Shown in pieces: positions 24,648-35,742 of a stretch of DNA of 64,000 nt. Every line of letters starts with the position of its first letter. Within the stretch, counting starts at the first letter, position 1. This DNA is from Pseudofabraea citricarpa. Taxonomy: Eukaryota; Ascomycota; Leotiomycetes; Helotiales; Dermateaceae. The translations under genes were made by a program, and so were the position numbers. The notes beneath the pieces are model-generated. The model saw only the letters and a list, made by a program, of their open reading frames with translations, had not been told where the DNA came from and made no database searches. Location of the stretch: the NCBI GenBank assembly GCA_029641185.1, contig JAPWGK010000021.1, positions 310,001 through 374,000 of the forward strand. The letters run 5' to 3'.

Positions 24648-25172
24648 ATGATCAAGGTCTTAGTCCATGGCTTGATTACAGATATAGCGAGGCAAAATCA
24701 CCCAGAGCCAAGCTTGTACCATGATTTGATATCTTTATCTTTCCTTTGTTTCGGTGTTGGGTATGGCACGTCCGGTTGATTGAAGAGAAGCATAATTCCA
24801 ATTTCTGCTCAGTCGTCAAAATTGATCCGTAGCATAGTTGAAATGAAATCCTAGATGCAAAATTCCATCGACTCCAGTCAAGTGAAATGTCAAGTGATTG
24901 TGTCCTTTATATTCCGAAGTTCCTTCACACCCGTTAAGAAGTTCTAGCCATGAGATGTTAAGTTTACATTCAAGCGAGGTTATTCCATTAGAGCTGCATA
25001 AGTTCAAGTACCGACAAACCTTATTCACGTAATAAAGACATCTCAATGCAACTCCCCGCTTCCTAGAGGACAATGTGATTATTTGATGAGAGAGTAAGCT
25101 GTTCTGTTCATCTACTCCATCTCCCAAATATAACCAATCTTGCACCCTGTATCCCTCAGTCCAAGCCCAGAA
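24648..25172. other. Intergenic spacer
   Basis: 3' flank of the membrane protein and 5' region of the FAD monooxygenase. No further feature seen. Confidence 0.55.
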
Positions 25173-26483
25173 ATGTACATCATTGTCGTCGGAGCCGGGA
25201 TGGGCGGTCTAGCAACGGCCCTCTCGCTCGCACAGTCAGGGCACCAAGTGACGATCCTCGAGTCTGCCACGACGCTGGCAGAGATCGGAGCCGGCGTGCA
25301 GATGACGCCCAACGCGACCAAGTATCTCTGGAAATGGGGACTGGGGCCCGACATCCTGGCCTCTGCCTCGCTACCGGGAGGCTTCTTCGTGCGGGACGGC
25401 CAGAGCGGGAGCACGCTTGGCAGCGTGCCCTTTGAGCCCTTCGACGCCCTCTATGGCGCCCCTTACCTCGTCATCCACCGTGCTGATATCCATCGTATCT
25501 TGCATGCCCATGCTGTTCGTGCTGGCGTTCAGGTCAGGCTTGATTGTCGCGTCGAGGACTTTGATTTTGAACTTGGCCATGTGGTGCTCGCGAAGACGCG
25601 TGAGAAGTTACATGCTGATCTGATCGTTGGTGCCGATGGCGTTAATTCCTCGGCACGCAAAGCCCTCTGTGGCTCAGAACTTGCGGGTGATGCTGGCAGT
25701 AATGGCATTGAGAAGACGGGATGGGCAGCGTACCGCATCATAGCCAACATGGCAAACCTGCAGGCGCAGGCGGAGCCTTCATCCATAGCCGCACTCGTCG
25801 CAGAGCACAACTGCAACTGCTGGGTCGGGTCTGAATGCCTGCTGATGATGTAACTCGTGAAGGGCTCTTCCATCCTGAACATCGTCGTCTCGCACCGTGA
25901 CGACGTCGACACTTCAGCCTGGACACAAGACCAGTACAAATCAGCGCTGCAGACGCTGACGAGGGATTTCCACCCTTCGCTCAAAGCGCTCCTGGATCTC
26001 GCCGAGCCGGGCATCCAGAACTGGCCTATCTCGCAAGTCCAGAACCTGCCCCGCTGGACCTCCGAGAGTGGCCGCTTCGTGCTGCTCGGTGATGCCGCAC
26101 ATGCTATGGCCTTCTACCTCTCCATGGGCGTCTCGATGGCTATTGAAGACGCGGCTGCGCTTACGGAGTGTCTGGCGTTGCAGCAGCTGAAGAAGACGGA
26201 TTTAAGTCACGCCATGAAGGTCTTCGAACGTGTCAGGAAGCAGCGTGCTGAAGCTGTCCGAGATGCTAGTCTGCATGGTGGCAATGTGCTCCAGCTTAGC
26301 CATGGACCTGATAGAGTGATTCGCGATCAGGCGCTCTTGCGTGATGGGTTGGCTGAGGAGAAGGACTATGGTGATGCCTTCTATAAGACGGCCCTCTCGT
26401 ATGGCATTGCTGATCGCCGTATTCGGGATTGGTGTTATGGGTATGATGTTCTGGAGGCTGTGAGGGCGGGTTGGGATGCGTGA
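25173..26483 (+). pseudogene. FAD-dependent monooxygenase (salicylate-hydroxylase-like), in-frame stop
   Basis: A flavoprotein hydroxylase gene with no introns. The N-terminal FAD-binding motif GAGMGG is at residues 7-12, followed by LAEIGAGVQMTPNA. The DG motif (LIVGADGVNSSARKAL) and the GD motif (GRFVLLGDAAHAM) are both present, and the total is 436 codons before the stop, normal for the family. The frame is interrupted by TAA at 25851..25853, after CLLMM and directly before LVKGSSILNIVVSHRDD. The frame on both sides is the same, so it is a single nonsense codon and not a frameshift. An intron here would remove a conserved segment and break phase. In relatives this site is usually Tyr, so TAC or TAT to TAA is likely, which is not a C-to-T change. 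The product may be a 226-residue fragment, or the stop may be read through or be a sequencing error. An upstream ATG at 25140 would add 11 residues. Confidence 0.75.
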
Positions 26484-27137
26484 GTTGCGTTGAGTTGTGG
26501 GTGTGAGGCGGAAAAAATGCTAAGCGAACTCATTGGGAACTTTTTTCTTCCTTCTCTCTTTTCTCCTTTGGATCTTTTTACTTGATGTTGATAACTAGGT
26601 ACGTATATATGTTCCTTGGTTGTTGTTTCCTCGGGAAAAGAAATTTAGCCTAGATAGAGTAGACATGAAAGATGAAAATCGAGTTTGTTTTTGATTGGCT
26701 GGAAATCCTCGTCTGTTAAAGGGGGCTCCAAAGATCGTTACGCGAGGTGTGGCATGATTCTTCTCGTATAATATGCAGCCATAATAATTGTGTAAAAGGT
26801 AAAGATTGTGTGGTAGTGTTTAGAGCAAGATGTTGCTAAGTTGAGATAGCATAAAGCTCGATTGGCGAATAGGTGTAGTGATGAATTAGAAGAACATTCA
26901 ATTTACAACTATATAACCAAGAACACAGCTGTAGAGGCCTATGAAACTATTACGCCATTACCAATTACATTACTTAGAGAGTGTGTAGATAGGGGAAAAT
27001 AAACAAGAAAACCGAAACCAAGATTCGAAATCGTACTTCTTTCCCAAAGTCAAGTCATCCCGATCTGTTCCACGCCAAATCGCATTCGCACCTCCCAGCT
27101 CATACCACCAAAGCGTTACTATTTCCAGATACAGCAC
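26484..27137. other. Convergent spacer
   Basis: AT-rich 3' flanks of two convergent genes. No further feature is seen. Confidence 0.55.
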
Positions 27138-28555
27138 CTAGATAACCACAGCGTTAAGGGTGACAGCCGAGCAATCAGGGTTTTGGCCATTGCTCACGAA
27201 GAGCGTACGGGGATTCGAATCCAAAGTGCAGACCTGCGTAAAGCTAACCGGGCCATTATTCGGCGTCAATCGAGCACCCGAGCGGACGAAGGGGACATAA
27301 TAGCAATTCCCGCCGCAGCCGTCGACGAGGGGTTCGCTGTTGAAGAACAGCTGCTCGTCGTTCGTGCCGGTGTTCAAGAAGGCATAGACGAGACGGTTGG
27401 AGTTGTCGTACAGCTTGTCCGCATAGACCAGGCGGCTCCGCGAGTCCAGGCAGAACTTGTTCGCCAGGCTGATGTCCGTCGTGAAGACTGCGTTGATGTC
27501 GCTCGATCCCGGCCATGCTAACTTCGCGGTTAGGTATTGCCCGTCTACTGTGCTCCCGCCGCTCGCTTGCACGTAGAAGACCTCTTGTCCGCCGCAAAAG
27601 CCTGTCGGTGTTGATATCGCTGTTGATGTCACCGTGGTGGCTGGATCGGTAGTCTTTACAAGGGGTCAGTTATTGGGGACGGACTGCAATGGGGAGAGCA
27701 CTTGGGATAACTTACCGTGGTAGCGACGGTCATTGAGATGGTTGTCAAGAAAGTCGTTTGGATGGTTGAGGTGACGGTCGAGCTGAGTGTCTGCATCTAG
27801 TTAGCATTTATGTACTCTGTCATCGAAGGGTATAGGCACAACTCACATTGGTAGTATCACGGCTGACGGTCGACGTGGCACTCGCACGAACCACGCTGGT
27901 CTATTTTTTCACACCAAGTCAGCTCCTTCACACCTAAAACTTATTCACATCTCAAGCACTCACAGCTGTAGGAGCAATCAACGTGACCGAAGTCGTGAGA
28001 GTAGACACGGCAAAGCAAGAGCAAGCACTCGAAAGGCGAGATTCAGGATACATGGTCAGGAAAGACGGGATGGCGACAGCGCCACGGCCAGCAACGAAAG
28101 GCTTTCCCTGAGTCGAAGTGACGGTCCTAGTGACCACAGAGCCTGCAACGGTCGTCACGACAGTAGCCACGTTGAAGTTCGTCACGGTGGAAACGGACGT
28201 TTCCAGGGCGGTCGATGTCGTGGTGGTAAGCGAGGTGCGGACGACTGTATTGACAGCCGTCGACGTCGACGTGAGAGTTCTATTCAGCAATTAGAATCCA
28301 GAAAGGAATACATTTGGGAACAGAGCATCTTTACGTCACGGGTGTCGAGCTGGCTATGACTACCGTCACGACTGGGATCGAGATAAAGTCTCGGCAGAAG
28401 CGTGTTGCTTCTGCTGCTTTCTGTGTTGCTCGCAATGCTCGCAGAGCGTTGTCTGCATTGCACACCATGCTGGTCGTCGTAGTAGGAGCTGCGCTGCTCA
28501 AGGCAGCGAAACTCAAGGCCACGCCGGCCAAGAATGACAGAGAAGCTGACGGCAT
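27138..28555 (-). CDS. Secreted Thr/Ser-rich protein with C-terminal domain (393 aa)
   Basis: Five exons on the minus strand: 28555..28335, 28279..27964, 27900..27847, 27790..27716 and 27653..27138, all with GT-AG borders and agreeing phases. The N-terminus is a signal peptide (SLSFLAGVALSFAALSSAA). A Cys-containing segment follows (CNADNALRALRATQKAAEATRFC). Residues about 75-230 are dominated by Thr, Ser and Val, a probable O-glycosylated linker, encoded partly by two very short exons of 54 and 75 bases. The C-terminal 150 residues start with FCGGQEVFYVQASGG and contain several cysteines (CGGNCYYVPF), a compact domain also seen in uncharacterised ascomycete secreted proteins. No GPI tail is present. 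The function is unknown; a cell-wall or extracellular role is inferred from composition. Confidence 0.85.
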
Positions 28556-30359
28556 CGTGATAGCTTCCGGAGACTTGATAAAAGAAGCGAGTTATGATAA
28601 TGCAAAGGGCTTTGCAAAATTCGTGAAAACTGAGAGGAAGAGGACGTCCGGGGTGAGAGAGACTGTAGAATTAATGGTCTGTCTGACTGAGTGTGAAGAG
28701 AGAGGGATATTCTGGGCTTCTAAACACTCTTCTATATACTCCTCAGTCTCCTCTCGACTCTCCTGCTAAGTCCCAAAGTGGTCATCCAGCATCTATCAGC
28801 TGCCAGATCGTTGACAAGCATGAGGCGACAAAAGAAAAAAGCCATGATTCCACGTGGCTGACAATACGACATTGCGAATCGAAGAAATCTCAGAAGCTTG
28901 GTGGGGGATGGCGATAGAATGCCATGGGTTACTTGCCCTTGTGGTGGAGTTTCAGTGGAGATTCCCCCGTACGGAGCCAGGCCCAGCCGGAAGAAGACGC
29001 TCGCTAATTTCCCCATCGACCGCGGCTGAAGCTGACAGCCCAGCAGGTCGGCCTTAGCGCTGCGAACTACGACTTAGCATCAGCACGCCACAGAACTGGC
29101 CGAGAAGATCACTTCTCTTTCTCTTTGCTGCTCCGTCTCTAAGCTTGCTTTGCACATCTGATCTTTTGCACGAGGACCTATCAGATCGACTAGAAACAAA
29201 TAGTGCACTTGCTTGTTCATAGCCTAGAGAGTAATTGAGTGCTTCTTTTCGCCTTACCCCGTCGAGGTCCTGATTTCTTAGTACACTAACCCTGTCTTGA
29301 CCCGTGGGCCCAGCCAGCCGGCACAGATGGGCTTCATTCTGGCTTGGTACAGTAGCAAGCCAGCATGGCTTTTTTGTCGGCACTTATTCGTCAGGGCAAC
29401 TGCCTCTCCCGCGAAGGAAAACGGTGACTGATCGATGGCAGCTTCCATTTCTACCCTGGCCATTTAAAAGTATAGAAGAGATTTTGTATTTGCATCAGAA
29501 TGGATCATGAAGCAGACGGCAAGTCATGAATTTGTACGTTTTTCTTTTTGATGTTTTCAATCATTCCAATTCTTGTCCTCTTTTCTCCCTCTTCGCTGCA
29601 GCGGCTGACTGGAGTGGAAACACATCAAGTTGACATGTCCCTCGCCCGCTCTACCTGCTTCACATGTCTTTACATGATCGTCTTTTATCACACGCAAAGA
29701 TTCATTCAATATATCGGATATATTTCGCAAAGGAAGAGATTCCGGAGGAGGCAGCCATCTTTATACCTCTTCGAAAAACAAGAGGGAAGGCGCTTTATGG
29801 CACTTCTCCCCCCCTCTGCCCTTCACGTAGGTGGCAAACTTTATGATCTTAGCCCGTGCACCATTAAGCCACACCGGGCGTGTTCCTGATGTCGCTCCTT
29901 GTGTGAAGAAGATACATGTGGCTTGACGACGGAAGGAGTTAGAGTATAGCTTGTTTGCAAGACGGGAAACTAGCCACACCTTAAACACTCGCACGGCGTA
30001 GTGAGTTTATCGTGCTATAGGTCATAACCTATCGTAAATCATCTGCTGACAAGTGCAATTGTTTTCAGACTTGAATTCTGGTTCCTAATGTCTTGCTTTA
30101 TTAGACCTTTTGAAGTTGACTTGTTATATATTTGAGCTTCGGTGTTTTGATCCTTAATATTTCTAGCCATAAGCCTCAGTCTATAGCTAACGTTGTTGTT
30201 GACAGTATTGAACACTTATCGCCAAATTCTATGTATCTTGGAAGCTCAGATAGGAAAGAGAGAAACATAAGTACACATCGATCCCAAATCTCGGCTTGAT
30301 AGCGTCAAACGTGCACACATAATGAAAAGAGCAGCGTACTCCGAGTCAGAACCGGCGGC
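28556..30359. other. Gene-free spacer beside a decayed chitinase
   Basis: Promoter side of the secreted-protein gene, then AT-rich DNA. I see no supported coding region. The boundary with the chitinase relic is approximate because similarity fades out near 30360. Confidence 0.5.
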
Positions 30360-31750
30360 CTGGGGGCCTATTCTCTAAACCATAGTGTTACCAAAGCACA
30401 TGCCATTCAAAAACTTGTTCTTCTCTGTAGTTGTCTCTTCCTCTTCATATTCTACCTATCTACTGACCATCCCACCTGATCTGCTTCATCATTGAGTCGT
30501 TTAGAAATTTAGACCTGACGTTACGTTAGCGGATAATTTGCTTGATCTAGCTGAATGACGTGACACCTGCCTTATTGATACAGGGTCCTAGCTTGCTGGC
30601 ACTAGAGAATAGACATACATGCGGATTACAGTTGGGTCGGTAAGAGTATAACCCCAACCGTACAGAGCCAGGCTAAAGTTGATTTTCTTAGAATCAAGAT
30701 CATCAAACCAGAGTAAGTTTGTGTTATTACTAGTAAATAGAGTTTCTATAAAACGAGGATACCCTTCTTTCTCCAGGTACTTATTTGGGGATAAGGCTAG
30801 GACTTTGCCTTAACATGCTCTGTTTAATATCTTTACTTACCGTAAGCTTTAAATCCGAAAAAGTCGACACTTGACTCTACAGCCTTTGTATCAAACCATC
30901 GCAAATATCAGTAGTCTAGAGCTAGCATTAACCTGATCCAATGAAGCTGACTGTAGGATGCTCGCATTTCCTGCAGCAGTAGAGCAAAATTCCCTGTATC
31001 AGCCATTTCTCAGCCGCCTCGTTTTGGTTCCCCAGGGTATTTCCAGTCAAGGTCAACTCCTTGGACGGTATACGTGCTTTGTAGAAAGTTTAGTCCTTAT
31101 ATTATTGAGTTTCTAGATTCCTTGCAAACAACTTGAAACTGAATACTATACCTCATTTATTCCTCAACGGAAGTGATGAAGGCGGCACGATCTACATTGC
31201 TTGAGACTTTGTGCTTCCCACATCACCACCATACATTTTAAAATTATCTTTTCGTGATTTGAGAAGGCATTTATAGTAAGGAATACTTGGGATTGAAATA
31301 CTCTACCGAGCCATATAGTATGCGTTAGTCCGAGGTTGCTAAAGTCGAGTCCACCGATAGCGATCCAAGTCTGTACCTAGCTTTCCAGTTTTAGACATAT
31401 CTACAAGCTCTTTTATCATGGTGCCATCCTCCGCATATACTAGTGCGATCTGAAAGGTTACAGGGACAATGAACGCAAAAAGTGTAGAATAAGTGACTGT
31501 AGCCAGTACTGTCGAGTTACTAAGAAGACAAAGTGTTGCACTTTCTCGTATAAAGATTCCATGACATGTAGTAGCCAACAGCACGCGCGGTGGAACTTCT
31601 GGTTCTAGAGTTGCACGAGGGTGAATGATGGAGCGTGCTTTAAAAGTTATGATTGCAACTGAGGGGTTAAAAGGTTGAAGATGATACAGAGTGCTCTCAG
31701 ATATACGTAGCTGCCGTCAAAACAAGGACCATCGGCGCAACGAAGTGCAT
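30360..31750 (-). pseudogene. GH18 chitinase relic with many stops (RIP-like)
   Basis: Minus-strand translation shows a decayed glycoside hydrolase family 18 chitinase, in order: a possible signal peptide (MHFVAPMVLVLTAATY) from 31750; RAVGYYMSWNLYTRKCNTLS near 31575; AFIVPVTFQIALVYAEDG; VQTWIAIGGLDFSN near 31370; the catalytic-site region GVDLDWKYPGEPKRGG at about 31015-31058; RWFDTKAVESSVDFF; INFSLALYGWGYTL near 30650; a Cys-containing stretch ending CINKAGVTS; DSMMKQIRW; and FLNGMCFGNTMV. The usual DxxDxDxE motif has the catalytic Glu changed to Lys (WKYP for WEYP). Several stops lie where relatives have Trp or Arg (for example at 31010..31012 and 30908..30910), matching TGG to TGA and CGA to TGA. 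Frames also shift, partly through probable old introns. The gene is non-functional; C:G to T:A mutation by RIP is inferred. Confidence 0.82.
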
Positions 31751-33082
31751 CGCGTTGCTCGACAGAATGTAAGCCCATGTCTCTGGGTTTGAAAAACAAA
31801 AACTGGGGCCATAATAGAATTATTGAGGTTGGGAATAGGGATTGCCTATGCCACGGCTGGGTTTTGGTGGGTAGGGCTGAAAGAGATGGCGCCGCGCAAT
31901 ATGAGGCCATCATGGGTGTATGTAGAAGAAAACACACAGCAACTTCAGAAGATATGCTTCCAGTAGAACAACAGGAAAATTGGGCATCATTAGACGATGC
32001 GTTTTCACCCATCAAGAACTTGCGGCTAATCAGTGAAGAGGGGTTGGCATTTACATGAGATTCGGCAAAAAAAGAGGGATGACGGTAGGCCAACAGCAGT
32101 GGTTGATTGTGCGCATAATAGCTTGTATAAGTACGTTGCTAAAGACTCTAATGATTAAGACTCGATTGTTTCGTCTTTCTAGTTAATGAATGCCCCGATG
32201 ATTTTGTAAATCATTCATTCATTCACACAATCACTAGCCTCTCTTTCCCGAACGCGATGCATGTCGAATGGGTTAAGGCTAAATAGCTAGCCCATTTCAT
32301 CAAATTCGTATGATATTAGAAATGTCTTAATCTCCAAAGTTCATAGAGTCAGCTTACTCCGGCCGTTAACCATATCCGCAAGTAGTGGTATACTTTTTGA
32401 ATAAACTTGTCATGCGAGAGAATTTCTCGTATTAAATAAAAGACTACTGGGGTCTATTCATAACCATCTTGAAAAAATCTAGATAGTTGAAATCGGGGAA
32501 ACTATACATATTTGGACCAGCAAATATATAAGAAGAGTTAAGGAATGTAAGAGAAGTCAGTTCAATACCTAGATAGTCGACTTGGAAATCTTAATCTGAA
32601 ATAAATCTCGGTTCGGAGGTTTTTCTGGGACCATCTATAACCTGTACCAAGTTACCTAGGTAGGTAGGTAAGTATCTTCAACGCAATTAAGTAGCTCATA
32701 TTTTATTGATAGTATAACTCCTTCAGTTCAAATGCTCAATTTGAATATGCGATTCGCTTGAGCTCCAAATTTCCTTACTACTGTAAATAAAGTTGGCTGG
32801 TACAATCAAGTGCTGTGCTGTTGTAGGCTCGCTATAATCTACTTCCAATCGTCATGTGAAATTCCTAACACTTTGCATTTAAACTAATTCCTGGTAACTT
32901 CAATTTTTATTTCAGAACTCTACAAGTGCGCAGTAGGTTTGGTTAGATCAGGCAATCTCAGAACGTTTATGAGATATAAATCATCGATTTCTAGCCCTAA
33001 CTAATGGAAAGTGAATCTGCCCTCACAAATGAAACCAGGTGACCCGACAATAGAAAGATGGAGGGAAAGCAGCAAAGTCTCA
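31751..33082. other. AT-rich gene-free spacer
   Basis: No supported gene on either strand. The frames near 31647-32093 overlap the 5' end of the chitinase relic in other phases. A run of CTAGGTAGGTAGG is present near 32657. The region may include the decayed promoter of the chitinase. Confidence 0.5.
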
Positions 33083-35125
33083 TTAGATAAAAGGCACAAT
33101 GTGATCCATTGTTTCAAGGTCGTCAAACACACTATTATCTGCCGCACAAGACAGCAGGGCCCCATACAGAAGTGCACGGAAAATAAGACAAAACTTTAGC
33201 GAGTATCCTGATTCTAGGTCGCGGTGAGGCTTCTTCAACCTGCGCAACAACGCAAGATTCTCCGATTTACCTGGTCCTGCGGATTCAGTCTCTGTTTTCA
33301 TTTTCGTCTCTGTAATTCCTGTTTCTCTGGCCAAGTACTCCTGTTCTTCTGCCCACATCCCCCGGAAATTGGAACTTTCAAATCGTCTGATTTGGTGAAT
33401 GGTCTTGTTGATAAATGGAAATGGTGGAATGTCTAGAGATTCTGTCGATCGCCGTAGATCCCGTAACATCCAATTGACATCGTCAGATAAATGTCCGGCT
33501 ACCTCGGTCGCTTTGTCCTGACAATACGATAACCAACAATCCAAATGTACCAATTGGAAGTATATGAATTGTCTGTTTTCTTTTCTCTGGCTGGGTTGCC
33601 CTGCCCTTAAAGAGAAAGGATCATGTAGCCATTGAAAAACAATATTGACGGCATCTTGGAGAATCAAGATCTCGTCTACCTGTTCTAGCCCGTGAGTTGG
33701 ATTTGAGTTGGATGGTATACATTTCCAGCATTCGCGATAGCCATCTATCGTTCTTTCTTCGAGATTCACATCTTCCGGCTCCATGTCTAGTAGGTTCCAT
33801 TCTCGTCGTTGGGTCTGTTCCAGTTGAAATCGTTTTTTAGCCCTTTCTTGTGGCTGTTCTCCTTCTGGTGGTCTTGCTAATAGCGGGCTTCGATTGAACC
33901 ATGTTTGTTTAACATACTCAGTGGCTGATCCAATTTCCATAAATCTAATTCTATTTTGAGGGTTGGAGAGACCATTCCAGTTCTCTATCTTAAATGCCGA
34001 ACTCCAGAACTTGGAGCACGCAGCAAAAGCACTCGCAACTTCAGCTAGACGTAATCTCGCGGCAGGGAACACCATAATATCAAACGGTATATCGCCATGT
34101 ACGAGCAAGTATGGAAGATAAAATGAACGATCATCATCTGACTCTTCAAATTGGATATGTCCACCTAACAGAGTATACGGCGCAGGGCATCCCGGTATTA
34201 ATTGAGGATATTTATAGCACAATGCATGGTCGTGAGGATGTGTAAGAGGGGCTTCGACAAATGGTGACGGATTCCGTAAGTAGCCTAAGCTATTCTCAAC
34301 GTTCATCTTCAGCAAGTAAAGACTTTTGTACGTTTCGACAATGGGAGGGCTGACTATTTTTTGATCCTTGAACTGGTCGTCGGAAAAGTTACTGAAAACA
34401 GCTACCACGGCTCGTGTTGAATGAGGTCTAAACTCCAATTGCATTTTGGATCCACGTAGAAAAGGATATCCGTCTTTAACACCGATAGAGTCACATCCTA
34501 CTGTGATGGCTAGGAGCGTGATGGCATGCACACTTCCTAGTGCAGGAACCGCTGCAAAGTCCGCCGGTAATACATCGATTTGCCACGGCACAAGCTGAAA
34601 AGGATCAATTGGCAGTCGGCAATCCGGATTCAAGCGAGTGCGTGTATATTGTAGCTTATGAATATCATCCATATGCAACTGGTGTAATAAGGGAAACCAG
34701 GAAGACACAGAAATAGTTTTGCGATCTTTGCGTATTATAGTTGCTCCATCGTCAGTGCTCACAAGATGGCCAAAATATTTATACAAGTCGTTCAGTTGGA
34801 GTAAGCTGTCAAAATCGAGCAATGGCGTATAGACAGTCACTGATTTCCTAGTTTGTTTCCACAACCATGTACCCTTAGTATGGATGGTCCAAGGACCGAT
34901 GGCATTCTCATCGTACTTGAGCATTTCAGGTTTGAAGATGATGTGTCGAAAGAACTCAGCTACCGGAACCAAAGCAAACCATAACGCTATGATACCTATG
35001 GCTACAGTGAAGCCGAAGGTCAATGGGTCCCAATCATAGCTATTGTTAGCGTCTTCAAGGGCTGCTAGGACCCGCTGGAGGAGACATTCTGTCGTATTAT
35101 TTGTGCAAGACTGAAAAGAACTCAT
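33083..35125 (-). CDS. Large single-exon protein with one N-terminal TM helix (680 aa)
   Basis: An uninterrupted minus-strand frame of 680 residues starting at the ATG at 35125. After a short N-terminal region there is one clear hydrophobic segment (FTVAIGIIALWFALVPVAEFF, about residues 38-58), so it is probably membrane-anchored with a large soluble part. The remainder is a mixed, mostly hydrophilic sequence with a charged stretch near 425-445 (ARPPEGEQPQERAKKRF) and many Trp residues. I recognise no enzymatic motif. The start is 617 bases from the divergent Zn2Cys6 regulator. Its length and its clean frame in AT-rich surroundings argue that it is a functional gene, probably from a lineage-restricted fungal family. 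Function unknown. Confidence 0.8.
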   Translation of the reverse strand: MSSFQSCTNNTTECLLQRVLAALEDANNSYDWDPLTFGFTVAIGIIALWFALVPVAEFFRHIIFKPEMLKYDENAIGPWTIHTKGTWLWKQTRKSVTVYTPLLDFDSLLQLNDLYKYFGHLVSTDDGATIIRKDRKTISVSSWFPLLHQLHMDDIHKLQYTRTRLNPDCRLPIDPFQLVPWQIDVLPADFAAVPALGSVHAITLLAITVGCDSIGVKDGYPFLRGSKMQLEFRPHSTRAVVAVFSNFSDDQFKDQKIVSPPIVETYKSLYLLKMNVENSLGYLRNPSPFVEAPLTHPHDHALCYKYPQLIPGCPAPYTLLGGHIQFEESDDDRSFYLPYLLVHGDIPFDIMVFPAARLRLAEVASAFAACSKFWSSAFKIENWNGLSNPQNRIRFMEIGSATEYVKQTWFNRSPLLARPPEGEQPQERAKKRFQLEQTQRREWNLLDMEPEDVNLEERTIDGYRECWKCIPSNSNPTHGLEQVDEILILQDAVNIVFQWLHDPFSLRAGQPSQRKENRQFIYFQLVHLDCWLSYCQDKATEVAGHLSDDVNWMLRDLRRSTESLDIPPFPFINKTIHQIRRFESSNFRGMWAEEQEYLARETGITETKMKTETESAGPGKSENLALLRRLKKPHRDLESGYSLKFCLIFRALLYGALLSCAADNSVFDDLETMDHIVPFI

Positions 35126-35742
35126 AGTCTTAAAACTACATGTATAGGCGGCAATGTTGTTACGTTGGCGACCGAGATCTGGTTATAGAATCCTATTTCC
35201 TGTGGCATCCGTTGGAGCTGAAATGGCACGGATCGAACAAATATATGTGCACGCAGGATTTTTTGGGGAGGAATTTTGATTGGGTAAAATAACGGGCTGC
35301 GTGTATGTTCGCTGGTATGTTGCTTCTTTCTCTCGGCTGCATGAGCTGAAGTTGGTAGGCCTATCAAAACACTTCGACTCACAGAAACCGAGAAGCGACC
35401 AATCGCGATGTGCGAAGAGACAGCCAGGATATTTGCGCGTGCATTATGCAAGAGTAAGCACATGAAATCTTTAACTCGCCTAGTATTAGAAGATGAATTT
35501 ATCGGGTTTTATTAGAAAGAAATCTAAACATCTAAACTGGGTGGTTATATTAATGTACGAAGCGAGTTACCAGTTGAAGGGTTAATAAAGGAGGACTCTA
35601 AGCGAAGACAGGAAGTGCGGCGGAAACACAATTATATCTCTCGGCCCGAATTCCCCCACAACCCGCTAATGCCCAGACACAATGCTCCTCATGTTACGTT
35701 CTCCTTCACACAAATACATAACTGAGTATCAACCACAGGATA
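35126..35742. promoter_or_regulatory. Divergent intergenic region between orphan and Zn2Cys6 gene
   Basis: 617 bases between two outward-facing start codons, so it must hold both promoters. No operator could be assigned. Confidence 0.5.

Noticed and set aside
25850..25917. Possible intron removing the in-frame TAA in the FAD monooxygenase
   Set aside because: The donor GTAACT with the acceptor at 25917 changes the phase and would delete a conserved segment (SILNIVVSHRDD).
31647..32093. 148-codon minus-strand frame
   Set aside because: It overlaps the 5' end of the chitinase relic in a different phase; the relic reading fits family motifs better.
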